8,872 nucleotides of DNA from CAYXGE01 sp964464435 (GCA_964464435.1 CAYXGE010000076.1:1-8872), one strand, 5' to 3'. Counted from the stretch's first letter, positions 1 through 7,053 are shown. The notes: a model not told the origin generated them from the sequence alone. Translations and numbers: made by a program.

Positions 1-84
1 GCTGTACCAGTGCCAGCTGCAGCTTGGTTATTTGGTTCAGCTCTGTTTGGCTTAGTGGGATGGAGAAAACGCCAAGCTGTTTAA
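1..84 (+). CDS. 3' end of a PEP-CTERM (VPLPA-type) sorted surface protein, partial
   Basis: The first 27 codons of the + strand read AVPVPAAAWLFGSALFGLVG followed by WRKRQAV and a TAA stop. This is a PEP-CTERM/VPLPA-CTERM sorting signal in its full order: a Pro-containing motif (VPVPAA), a hydrophobic membrane-spanning stretch (WLFGSALFGLVG) and a short basic cluster (RKR) at the very C-terminus. Such tails are recognised and processed by exosortase in Gram-negative bacteria that make extracellular polysaccharide. The start and the mature part of the protein lie left of the window, so its function cannot be read. A strong terminator follows 15 nt after the stop. The assignment of the tail is confident; the protein identity is unknown. 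Confidence 0.85.
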   Translation, partial: AVPVPAAAWLFGSALFGLVGWRKRQAV

Positions 85-98
85 TGTTTTATATCATC

Positions 99-125
99 AA
101 AAGCCGCAAATCTGCGGCTTTTTTT
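99..125 (+). terminator. Intrinsic terminator after the PEP-CTERM gene
   Basis: An AAGCCGCA arm (101-108) pairs with TGCGGCTT (113-120) around the 4-nt loop AATC. A run of seven T residues (119-125) overlaps the end of the right arm, and A residues to the left can extend the stem. This is a classical rho-independent terminator for the + strand gene ending at 84. Read on the - strand the hairpin is followed by TTTTGATGAT. It may therefore also end the convergent YigZ transcript, whose stop codon (124-126) overlaps the T tract. Confidence 0.88.
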
Positions 126-687
126 ATGTGCTAAAGCGATTCTTTACACTATTAGCATGTTCTTTAGGTACACTCGCTATAACAGTAACCAATTGCCCAA
201 ATTGTTTATCCAACAATTTACCGTTCAGTTTTGTAATATCACGTAGCAATATATCTAGCTGGGCATAGGGTACGTGCAAGGTTAGCGTTTGCATTTCAAC
301 GTAGTCAATTAGGGTTGCCTTATCTAAAGCCATGCGCGCCGTACCACCATAGGCGCGTGCCAAACCCCCTGTACCTAAGTTAATGCCACCGTAATAGCGT
401 ATTACCCCTACACACACGTTAAGCAACTTCATACCTTCTATGGGCTGTAAAATCGGCCTGCCAGCGGTGCCGGATGGCTCGCCTGCGTCATGCATACGCT
501 GCACAATACCGCTATCCGTTTTAAGTTGATAAGCAAAAGCTAAATGATGTGCATGTGGGTGTTGTGCGGCAAATTGGCTTAGAAAAAGCGCAATCTCACG
601 TTCGCTACTGCAATGTTGCGCAACAGCAATAAACCTTGATTTATTAATGGTTTGCTCAGCTTGCCCTGACTTTGCTATGGTTTGCAT
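124..687 (-). CDS. yigZ: YigZ/IMPACT family (UPF0029) protein
   Basis: The 187-residue product belongs to the YigZ/IMPACT family, usually about 200 aa. The family signatures are clear: HDAGEPSGTAGRPIL at residues 66-80 and VIRYYGGINLGTGGLARAY at 95-113. The N-terminal IMPACT domain covers roughly residues 14-118. The rest fits the small C-terminal DUF1949-like domain. The protein is soluble, with no signal peptide. Eukaryotic IMPACT modulates GCN2 signalling; the bacterial role is not settled and I claim none. I chose the ATG at 685-687 because MQTIAKSGQAEQTINKSRFIA matches a normal family N-terminus. An in-frame GTG at 706-708 would add 7 residues and abuts the TAA of the upstream gene. Shine-Dalgarno support is weak for both starts, so translation may be coupled to that gene. 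It is probably the last gene of a GGDEF, TIGR03790, yigZ transcript. Confidence 0.9.
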   Translation of the reverse strand: MQTIAKSGQAEQTINKSRFIAVAQHCSSEREIALFLSQFAAQHPHAHHLAFAYQLKTDSGIVQRMHDAGEPSGTAGRPILQPIEGMKLLNVCVGVIRYYGGINLGTGGLARAYGGTARMALDKATLIDYVEMQTLTLHVPYAQLDILLRDITKLNGKLLDKQFGQLVTVIASVPKEHANSVKNRFST

Positions 688-708
688 ATGATACTTAATC
701 TCTAACAC

Positions 709-1932
709 TTACCAACGCAGTTGAAAGAATTGCGCACTTTCTGTTTCTTGATTAAGTTTAAATTGCATTTGGTTGAGACCAGCAGCAATCGGTCTTTGTC
801 CTAGTGGCTGATACACTCCAAGCATGCTCTCAGCTTTTTCAATAAGCATCATTTTTGGGGTGGGTGAAAACATAGTGACTTCAAATGTCAGATTGTCTGT
901 TTCAGTCACTTTGGGGGCAAACGGCTTAGCTAAGGGTTCACCCACAAACACGCCCTCGCCTGGCCATGCAACACTTTTCCAATAGGCTTCTAAGGCTGTT
1001 GCACCAGTCATATAGTGAAACATTGCAACACCTGGCATAGGAAACTTCTCTTGATAATTACAAGGCTCCACCACTGCGCCATAGCTTGCAGTAGCGCCAG
1101 CCTCTAACCATTTTAAAATACTCATTTGGCCTGAATTGAGTAATACGCCGCCTGCGGAAGTTAAATGGTCAGCTAATGCCCCTGGCAAAAACTTGAGCGT
1201 ATTAAGATGTTTAACATGCGTAACCCCAGTGAAATAAAACATCACTTGTTGCTTAAATGATATGTCATTGGCTTTCATCACATAGGTTGAAAACGCTGGG
1301 TTTAAGGCTTTTTTAGTATCGTCAAAATGGACTGCACGCACGTTTCTATTTTTATCACTGGTACTCAGTAAAAATGCGTTGCCTGTAGGCATGGAATTAT
1401 CCGCCGCTACCCCTTTATCTATGAGCGCTTTAACTTGCTCAAAGCTAGTGCCTGCCAACATCATGGCTGGGCGAATTTTTAAGTCTGTATAAGGCGATAC
1501 GCTGCTTGTATTAAAATATTCACTTGGTTTAGTCGGCTTACAATGACCACAGCTAGCATCATCATAGCCCAGCGCAATGGCTGAGGTAATAGACATGCAG
1601 CCAACGCGATAAGGCGAAGTCCAAGTAATCGCATAACCTTGAATATGACTTGGGGTTGCGGCATCAATATCTGCTTTGATTTTCTCAAAAGCTTGCTTTG
1701 ATAACATAGGGCTAGGCTCAAAACTTACTTTAATCAAGTTAGTTTCAGGAATGCCACGTGCTGTTAAATAGTAATTGGCTACCTGCACAGATTGGGGGTC
1801 TTGCGTATTCACAATCACGCCTAACTCATTTGCAGTTAACCCGGTTTTAGGAAGTATGAGAACTGCTTTAGCATGAACATTAAAAACAGTTAAGGCAAAC
1901 AAAATAAAACTAATCAGTAGCTTACTTAACAA
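709..1932 (-). CDS. TIGR03790-family exported protein (exosortase-associated, function unknown)
   Basis: The sequence matches what I know of TIGR03790, an uncharacterised family reported only from genomes with exosortase/PEP-CTERM systems. Recognisable stretches are AVLILPKTGLTANELGVIVN near the mature N-terminus, then RPAMMLAGTSFEQVKALIDK, LLSTSDKNRNVRA, LKWLEAGATASYG..EPCNY..KFP and, near the C-terminus, AYWKSVAWPGEGVFVGEPLA. I chose TTG at 1930-1932. It follows GAAAGA with a 6-nt spacer and gives a compact signal peptide: Lys at residue 4, the hydrophobic run LLISFILFALTVFNV, then cleavage after VHA (21) or AKA (23). The open frame continues upstream to a TTG at 1993-1995 (428 aa), overlapping the cyclase gene; a GTG at 1972-1974 is a third option. 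A CGHC motif lies at residues 128-131. The product probably acts in the periplasm. The family call is from memory, not from a search. Confidence 0.8.
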   Translation of the reverse strand: MLSKLLISFILFALTVFNVHAKAVLILPKTGLTANELGVIVNTQDPQSVQVANYYLTARGIPETNLIKVSFEPSPMLSKQAFEKIKADIDAATPSHIQGYAITWTSPYRVGCMSITSAIALGYDDASCGHCKPTKPSEYFNTSSVSPYTDLKIRPAMMLAGTSFEQVKALIDKGVAADNSMPTGNAFLLSTSDKNRNVRAVHFDDTKKALNPAFSTYVMKANDISFKQQVMFYFTGVTHVKHLNTLKFLPGALADHLTSAGGVLLNSGQMSILKWLEAGATASYGAVVEPCNYQEKFPMPGVAMFHYMTGATALEAYWKSVAWPGEGVFVGEPLAKPFAPKVTETDNLTFEVTMFSPTPKMMLIEKAESMLGVYQPLGQRPIAAGLNQMQFKLNQETESAQFFQLRW

Positions 1933-1975
1933 TATTATTCTTTCAAAAGGGTTATTTGTTAAGCATTTTAACACT

Positions 1976-3829
1976 TTAAGTGCTAGACAAATCAATCTCC
2001 GTCAATACACGATTTTTACCACTTTTCTTCGCTAAATACATGGCTTGGTCAGCGCGATGCAATACACTCGCTTGGTCTTCTTCAAGTTTAAATTTTGCGA
2101 TACCTGCACTAAATGTGAGCAGCAAACGTTCGTTATTTTGTAAAAAGAATTTTTTAGTTAAGTCACGCTGCAATCGACTGATGACACTCACTGCTTCTTC
2201 GATATCAGTTTCTGGCAATAGTATGACGAATTCCTCACCACCAAAACGGGCCACGATATCCGTTGGTCTTACCGTATCCTTAACTACATTGGCCAAGTGC
2301 TTTAGCGCCATATCCCCTGCTTCATGACCATAAGTATCATTAAGGTTTTTAAAATTATCAATATCCAACATGGCAACACTCAAGGTGGTTTCGCCACGCT
2401 GCGCTCTAGCAATTTCAATCGCAAATGCATCGTCTAAACCACGTCTATTGAGCGTACCTGTAAGTTGATCTACCCGCACTTTTTCACTTAATTTCGTCAA
2501 CTCTGTTTCTAATTCTTTAATCTTAACTTCAGCACTCACAGCAATGTTTCTTTGCTCCTCTAACGCTTCACGAGAACGTAAGATATCTGTTTGCATCACG
2601 CGCGTATCTTGCATTAAGCCTTCAACAATAGAGCTAATTTGCGTAATATCTTCTGTACTGGAGATTGCATCGGCATAATGTTCAATTTTGGTTTGATAGT
2701 TGCCAGTTGAGTCTGACATATCCCCTAAACGGTCAATAAACACTGAAATCATCTGTTTAAAGCTTTGCTTTGCTTCATTTAAGCTCAGCTTGAGCGAGCT
2801 TTGCTTAAAAATGACTTCTTTTAGACTTTTTTCTGCATCAGAAATCATGGTTTTTTCTAAAGGACTAGATAAAATAGTCTGTAAAGCCGTAATTTGCCCA
2901 TTTAACCATTGGTCATCAGTCACAAGCTCGCTAATATTATCGATGAGTAAACGCAGTAGACGAATTAAACTGTGCTTAATTTCCTCGTCCTCATGATTCA
3001 CCACTTCTACTTTAACCAACAATCCACGTAACTCTTTTGCAACCACTTGCCATTCTTTAAGTTTTTTAGCCTTACTCACATGTTCAAATACCTCGCTCGC
3101 CTCTCCTTTGAGTTCTGGGTAACCATCTAAGCGAGGGATTAATCCATAGTTAAGTGTTTGATTTAAAACATCTTGTAAAACACGCAAGGTTTCTTGAAAC
3201 GGATCTGGTTGGCTAGCTTCATTTGCCACTATGGTAGCCTGCCCTGCAACTTGATTAAGCTGGGTTTCATTGATATCTACTGTTGATTCAATGGCAATAG
3301 ATGGTTCAGAGAGCGAGATATTTTGGGCATACTCATGGCTATTTTGTTGCGTCCAACTTTTGCTTAAGCTTTTAATCTTTTCAGGTAAATCAATAGCTGT
3401 AGCGTAATTAATTAACACTTTTTCAAGCGTTTCTTTTTTGTATTGTTGGGTGATACCTGCTTGATTCTTTGTCCATTGCATTAGCAAATGACGAATTGCA
3501 TCAGGCCAGAGCCTAGATTGTTCAGATTTGGCTTGTATTGTAGATTCAATGAGTGAAGTTAATGCAACTGCTGATTTTTCAGAAATGGCTTTGTTCCAAG
3601 CATTTTGCCATTTCATGTCTTCTGTTGTTTGCTTTGGTAATTGTTTAATAATGCGCTTTAGTAATACCTCTAAATCTTGTTGAATTGGAATACCAGCAAT
3701 TTCATGATAAATACGTGTGTAATTATCTGGTGTAGGCGGAATGCGCTCTATAGCCATTCGCTTGATGGTTTCACGCGCAATGTCTGAAGCAGTTTCTTTT
3801 TGTCGTTCGCTTGTTTTTAAGTTGCTCAT
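1976..3829 (-). CDS. Diguanylate cyclase, GGDEF domain with a long helical N-terminal region
   Basis: This 617-aa cytoplasmic protein has a complete C-terminal GGDEF domain (about 452-610) that should make c-di-GMP from two GTP. Visible motifs are DQLTGTLNRRG (454-464), MLDIDNFKNLNDTYGHEAGD (487-506, containing the metal-binding Asp) and GGEEF (530-534). RPTD (521-524) sits five residues before GGEEF, the spacing of the allosteric inhibitory I-site. A coiled-coil stretch (about 418-451) joins it to the sensor half. No membrane segment, PAS, GAF or EAL domain is seen. The N-terminus carries PPTPDNYTRIYHEIAG (31-46), a motif I associate with soluble DgcP-type cyclases of Pseudomonas and betaproteobacteria; that subfamily is inference. 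The ATG at 3827-3829 has only a weak ribosome site. The gene is separated from the upstream operon by 134 nt and leads directly into the TIGR03790 gene. Confidence 0.92.
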   Translation of the reverse strand: MSNLKTSERQKETASDIARETIKRMAIERIPPTPDNYTRIYHEIAGIPIQQDLEVLLKRIIKQLPKQTTEDMKWQNAWNKAISEKSAVALTSLIESTIQAKSEQSRLWPDAIRHLLMQWTKNQAGITQQYKKETLEKVLINYATAIDLPEKIKSLSKSWTQQNSHEYAQNISLSEPSIAIESTVDINETQLNQVAGQATIVANEASQPDPFQETLRVLQDVLNQTLNYGLIPRLDGYPELKGEASEVFEHVSKAKKLKEWQVVAKELRGLLVKVEVVNHEDEEIKHSLIRLLRLLIDNISELVTDDQWLNGQITALQTILSSPLEKTMISDAEKSLKEVIFKQSSLKLSLNEAKQSFKQMISVFIDRLGDMSDSTGNYQTKIEHYADAISSTEDITQISSIVEGLMQDTRVMQTDILRSREALEEQRNIAVSAEVKIKELETELTKLSEKVRVDQLTGTLNRRGLDDAFAIEIARAQRGETTLSVAMLDIDNFKNLNDTYGHEAGDMALKHLANVVKDTVRPTDIVARFGGEEFVILLPETDIEEAVSVISRLQRDLTKKFFLQNNERLLLTFSAGIAKFKLEEDQASVLHRADQAMYLAKKSGKNRVLTEIDLSST

Positions 3830-3963
3830 TGGTTTTGCAAATATAGAAATTTAAGGATTATTTCCATTTTGCAGTAGCATGAGAAAAAACTAATTGAAAT
3901 TGAAAGGGGTATTTAGTCCTTATTTAGCCTAATTGATATCGATCATTTAATTGGCGGATTTAA
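3830..3963. other. 134-nt intergenic spacer, presumed promoter region of the GGDEF gene
   Basis: This AT-rich spacer is the only sizeable gap in the leftward gene array, so it probably holds the promoter for the cyclase operon. The best - strand candidate is TATATT (3842-3847), about 12 nt before the cyclase ATG, with a poor -35. That would leave almost no leader, so I do not call it as a promoter. There is no GC-rich hairpin with a T tract, so no intrinsic terminator is visible for the AI-2E gene. ATTTAGTCCTT and ATTTAGCCTAA (3911-3932) form a weak direct repeat. No open frame of note is present. Confidence 0.35.
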
Positions 3964-5001
3964 TTATACTAATTGTTTTTTCATGAGCTCACTTTTAATG
4001 TACGCATAATAAATAGGCGCCGCAATAACACCTGCTATACCAAACGTGGCTTCCATCGCTAACATGGCAACCAATAACTCCCAAGCTTTGGCTCGAATTT
4101 GCCCACCTACAATTTTTGCGTTAAGAAAGTACTCTAACTTATGAATCACAATTAAAAAAACCAAGGAACCAATAGCCACCCCTAATGATTGACTCATGCT
4201 CACGACAACAATAATAGTGTTTGACACCAAATTACCAATCACTGGCATTAAGCCGACAATAAAAGTAATGGCAATCATGGTTTTAGTTAAAGGCAAATGT
4301 ACGCCCATCAACGGCAAGATAACTGCCAAATATAAGCCCGTAAATGTGGCATTTATTGCCGATATTTTAACCTGCGCAAACACAATATTTTTAAAAGCAC
4401 TGCCCAATAGTTCAACACGCGTTGCCATCGCTTTAGCTAGTGGTTTATAACGTTCACGCAGTGTTGCTTCTCTGAGCGACACCATACCGCCAATAATCAT
4501 ACCAATAATAATTTGCGCTAACGCTCGGCCAAACTCTTGCCCTGCAAACTGTAACTCGTCTGCGTGCTCACGCAACCAAGCAGTAACGATTTGCTGTAGA
4601 GTAATCGCATCTTCTGGTAAGTGATCATCAATCCAAACAGGCAGTATTTTTCTTGAGTCTTCAATAATTTCTGCCATTTTTCCAAGTAATAAATGTAGGC
4701 TACCCACATCAGAACGAAAAAAAGCTAATAACCCCATAACAGCCAATGTCAGCAAGCCAACTACCGCCATCGCCAATAAACCAACTGCTAATAGTTTTGA
4801 GGTTTTGCCGGGTAGTTTTTTTGCGATATGTGGCGCAATAATATGCACCAACTCAAATACTAATAGACCCGCAATTAAGGCTGGCAGCAGATGTACTTTC
4901 AGCACCACAATGAGCGCCAACCCCATTAAAACCCATGCTGCTAGCTCTAATTTTGCATCGGCAATTTGCTCAAATTGTTTTAATTCAGATGTATTTTCCA
5001 T
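3964..5001 (-). CDS. AI-2E/PerM family (UPF0118) integral membrane protein
   Basis: The 345-aa protein is polytopic, with hydrophobic segments at roughly 21-56 (two spans), 69-95, 158-176, 206-232, 240-270, 274-291 and 308-334. A soluble, charged loop lies between (about 96-157), the arrangement of the AI-2E transporter family. Recognisable C-terminal blocks are GLMPVIGNLVSNTIIVVVS (250-268), NAKIVGGQIRAKAWELL (294-310) and EATFGIAGVIAAPIYYAYIK (317-336). Members have been linked to autoinducer-2 export (TqsA) or ion transport, but substrates are mostly untested. The family name should not be read as proof of AI-2 transport. The start ATG (4999-5001) lies two nucleotides after the TAG of the HerA-like gene, with AGG about 12 nt upstream inside that gene. 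This points to translational coupling. It appears to be the last gene of the cysB-led operon. Confidence 0.88.
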   Translation of the reverse strand: MENTSELKQFEQIADAKLELAAWVLMGLALIVVLKVHLLPALIAGLLVFELVHIIAPHIAKKLPGKTSKLLAVGLLAMAVVGLLTLAVMGLLAFFRSDVGSLHLLLGKMAEIIEDSRKILPVWIDDHLPEDAITLQQIVTAWLREHADELQFAGQEFGRALAQIIIGMIIGGMVSLREATLRERYKPLAKAMATRVELLGSAFKNIVFAQVKISAINATFTGLYLAVILPLMGVHLPLTKTMIAITFIVGLMPVIGNLVSNTIIVVVSMSQSLGVAIGSLVFLIVIHKLEYFLNAKIVGGQIRAKAWELLVAMLAMEATFGIAGVIAAPIYYAYIKSELMKKQLV

Positions 5002-5003
5002 CG

Positions 5004-6485
5004 CTAACGTTTACCTAAAATTGAACCTAATATCCCACGCACAATTTGCCGCCCAAGCTCTGATCCTACGGTTCTTGCCACCGTTTTAGCGGTAGTTTCT
5101 AAAATGGTGTCTGCTTGGCGACCACTCTTTTTCTTGGATGTATCTTTATTTCCGAATAAATCTCCCCAATCAAACCCGCTATCTTGTTGAGGCGTTTCTG
5201 CTGATTCACTCGCACGCACTTTTAGCTTTTCGTAGGCAGACTCTCTATCTACCAAGTTTTCATATACACCACTCACTAGCGAGGCTTTGATCACTGCCGC
5301 TCGCTCTGCATCGGTAGCAGGACCAATTCTGCTTTCGGGTGGGCAAATAAAGGTTCTTTCGACTGGGCTAGGAATCCCCTTCTCATCTAAAAATGAAACT
5401 AAGGCCTCCCCCACACCAAGCTCAGTAATCGCAGTTTCAACATGCACTTTTGGGTTGACTCTAAAAGTTTCTGCCGCCGCATTTACGGCTTTTTGGTCAC
5501 GCGGCGTAAACGCGCGAAGCGCGTGTTGTACGCGGTTGCCAAGTTGTCCCAGCACAACATCAGGTACATCAAGCGGATTTTGTGTAACGAAATAAACACC
5601 TACACCTTTTGAACGAATCAACCGTACCACTTGCTCAATTTTTTGCATGAGTGCTGGCGGAGTATCGGTAAATAGCAAATGCGCTTCATCAAAGAAAAAT
5701 ACCAATTTTGGTTTTTCCAAATCTCCTACTTCTGGTAGTTTTTCAAATAACTCTGAAAGCAACCACAATAAAAGCGTAGCGTAGACTCTTGGTGAGTTAA
5801 ACAGCTTGTCTGAAGCCAAGATATTAATAAAGCCGCGTCCCTTTGCATCTGTTTGCATGAGGTCTTCTAAATTGAGCGCAGGCTCACCAAAGAGCAAATC
5901 TCCACCTTCTGTTTCTAGTTGTAACAATGCACGTTGAATTGCGCCCACGCTGGCTGAAGAAATATTGCCATATTCTGTTTGATATTCCAGCGCATTTTCA
6001 GCGGCATGCTGACTCATAGCGCGTAAGTCTTTTAAATCAAGAAGCAACCAGCCTTTATCATCTGCTATTTTAAAAATGGCGTTGAGCACGCCGCCTTGCA
6101 CATCATTCAAATTGAGCATGCGTGCCAATAACAACGGCCCCATTTCTGCGATAGTAGTTCTAACTGGGTGACCTTTTGCGCCAAATACATCCCAAAACAT
6201 GACAGGCGATGATTGCGGGTTAAAATGTTCTAAGCCAAGCTGCTTCACGCGTGCATCAACTTTAGGGTTCCCACCGCCAGCTTGACTCATACCCGATAAA
6301 TCACCTTTGACATCCGCCATAAAGACAGGCACACCAATACGCGAAAAGTTTTCAGCCAGCGCTTGTAAAGTCACTGTTTTACCAGTGCCCGTTGCCCCCG
6401 CAATTAAACCATGTCGATTAGCCATTTTGGGTAAAATGTGACTTGAAATTTCCGTGTTTTTTGCCACTAAGATTGGGTCTATCAT
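5004..6485 (-). CDS. HerA/YjgR-like ATPase (DUF853, helicase HerA C-terminal domain)
   Basis: The 493-aa protein is a RecA-fold ATPase of the HerA/FtsK group and is closest in motif content to Escherichia coli YjgR. Walker A is GATGTGKT (30-37) and Walker B is LVFFFDEAH (261-269). A conserved sensor region follows: TQNPLDVPDVVLGQLGNRVQ (301-320), then ALRAFTPRD (322-330). The C-terminal region has a low-complexity polar linker (about 425-462) and a typical tail, RTVGSELGRQIVRGILGSIL (471-490). It lacks the N-terminal HAS-barrel domain of archaeal HerA, and no nurA nuclease gene is nearby. A DNA-end-resection role therefore should not be assumed. The length fits the YjgR family. The start ATG (6483-6485) is preceded by AAGAAAG at an 8-nt spacing. 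The cellular role of this family is unknown to me. Confidence 0.9.
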   Translation of the reverse strand: MIDPILVAKNTEISSHILPKMANRHGLIAGATGTGKTVTLQALAENFSRIGVPVFMADVKGDLSGMSQAGGGNPKVDARVKQLGLEHFNPQSSPVMFWDVFGAKGHPVRTTIAEMGPLLLARMLNLNDVQGGVLNAIFKIADDKGWLLLDLKDLRAMSQHAAENALEYQTEYGNISSASVGAIQRALLQLETEGGDLLFGEPALNLEDLMQTDAKGRGFINILASDKLFNSPRVYATLLLWLLSELFEKLPEVGDLEKPKLVFFFDEAHLLFTDTPPALMQKIEQVVRLIRSKGVGVYFVTQNPLDVPDVVLGQLGNRVQHALRAFTPRDQKAVNAAAETFRVNPKVHVETAITELGVGEALVSFLDEKGIPSPVERTFICPPESRIGPATDAERAAVIKASLVSGVYENLVDRESAYEKLKVRASESAETPQQDSGFDWGDLFGNKDTSKKKSGRQADTILETTAKTVARTVGSELGRQIVRGILGSILGKR

Positions 6486-6513
6486 CGTGCTAGCTTTCTT
6501 AGATTTGAGTGAC

Positions 6514-7032
6514 TTAAATATCGCCCTTACTGGCTTTATTTAATAGTTTAATTAAATCGGCTTCTAATTCCTGTGCGGCTTTTATAGCGCGTGGTGTGGG
6601 ATTTTTGATATTTTTTAAATCATGGGTGGGTCTTGCCAACCCCAAATATAATTGTTTCTGCTTTTCATATATTGCCACACGACAGGGGGCAAATACTAAA
6701 AATTCAGGGTGGTCGAGGATAATTTCAGTGCCCTGCCCCAAATTACAGTAGGTATGTACCTCTTTAACCCCTTGCGGGTCTATCCCTCTGAGTTTCATAT
6801 GCTCACCAATCGGAAAGTTAGCAGGATTTACGTAGTTCATGCCTTGAGACAAGCTTTTGAGGCTATCTAATAAATCTTGATAACTGACATTGGGCGCTAC
6901 CGCCACTTCATATATCGCGCTTTCTGTTTGAATATATCCAGTACTTTTGGCATGTTTTGATGCATTAGAAGCACAGGCACAGATGAGAAAGCTCATTGCT
7001 ATCAAGCCAGTAAAAACAAGTAATCTATGCAT
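6514..7032 (-). CDS. DUF302 domain lipoprotein
   Basis: The 172-aa product begins with a short basic n-region (MHR) and a hydrophobic run ending in IC-AC. Cys20 is the likely lipidated residue; the lipobox ICAC is slightly irregular because it has Cys at -2. Ala at +2 would favour the outer membrane. The rest matches the DUF302 pattern: YEVAVAPNVSYQDLLDSLKS (41-60), a HTYCNLG motif (Cys96), and FLVFAPCRVAIYE (111-123, Cys117), followed by a charged helical tail. DUF302 proteins are small and of unknown function. In-frame starts are TTG 7036-7038, ATG 7033-7035 and ATG 7030-7032. I chose the last because AAGGG at 7039-7043 is then 6 nt away. The gene lies about 20 nt after cysB and 28 nt before the HerA-like gene. 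Confidence 0.82.
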   Translation of the reverse strand: MHRLLVFTGLIAMSFLICACASNASKHAKSTGYIQTESAIYEVAVAPNVSYQDLLDSLKSLSQGMNYVNPANFPIGEHMKLRGIDPQGVKEVHTYCNLGQGTEIILDHPEFLVFAPCRVAIYEKQKQLYLGLARPTHDLKNIKNPTPRAIKAAQELEADLIKLLNKASKGDI

Positions 7033-7038
7033 CATCAA

Positions 7039-7043
7039 CCCTT
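7039..7043 (-). promoter_or_regulatory. Shine-Dalgarno site of the DUF302 lipoprotein gene
   Basis: The - strand reads AAGGG-TTG-ATG-ATG. The spacing is 0 nt to the TTG, 3 nt to the first ATG and 6 nt to the second ATG, so the site favours initiation at the second ATG (7030-7032). It lies in the short gap after the cysB stop codon. Confidence 0.6.
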
Positions 7044-7053
7044 AATCGCCATG

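Noticed and set aside
1479..1721. 80-aa - strand frame inside the TIGR03790 gene
   Set aside because: It lies wholly inside a well-supported gene in another frame, has no ribosome site or family features, and its composition is typical of a shadow frame.
3911..3932. Direct repeat ATTTAGTCCTT / ATTTAGCCTAA in the spacer before the cyclase gene
   Set aside because: Only two imperfect AT-rich copies; not enough to call an operator or repeat element.
4196..4450. 84-aa + strand frame opposite the AI-2E gene, with hydrophobic stretches
   Set aside because: The hydrophobicity mirrors the membrane-segment codons of the real gene on the other strand. No start signal and no recognisable family.
5510..5524. 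Perfect hairpin ACGCGC-GAA-GCGCGT
   Set aside because: It sits inside the conserved HALRAFTP coding block of the HerA-like gene and has no T tract. GC-rich Ala/Arg codons explain it.
5287..5595. 102-aa + strand frame opposite the HerA-like gene
   Set aside because: Antisense of conserved ATPase motifs. The Ser/Thr/Ala-rich composition is a by-product of the opposite strand's codons.
5004..6485. HerA-like gene as part of a HerA-NurA or HerA-based antiphage defence system
   Set aside because: No nuclease, SIR2, DUF4297 or other effector gene is adjacent, the HAS-barrel is absent, and the protein fits the housekeeping-type YjgR/DUF853 family.
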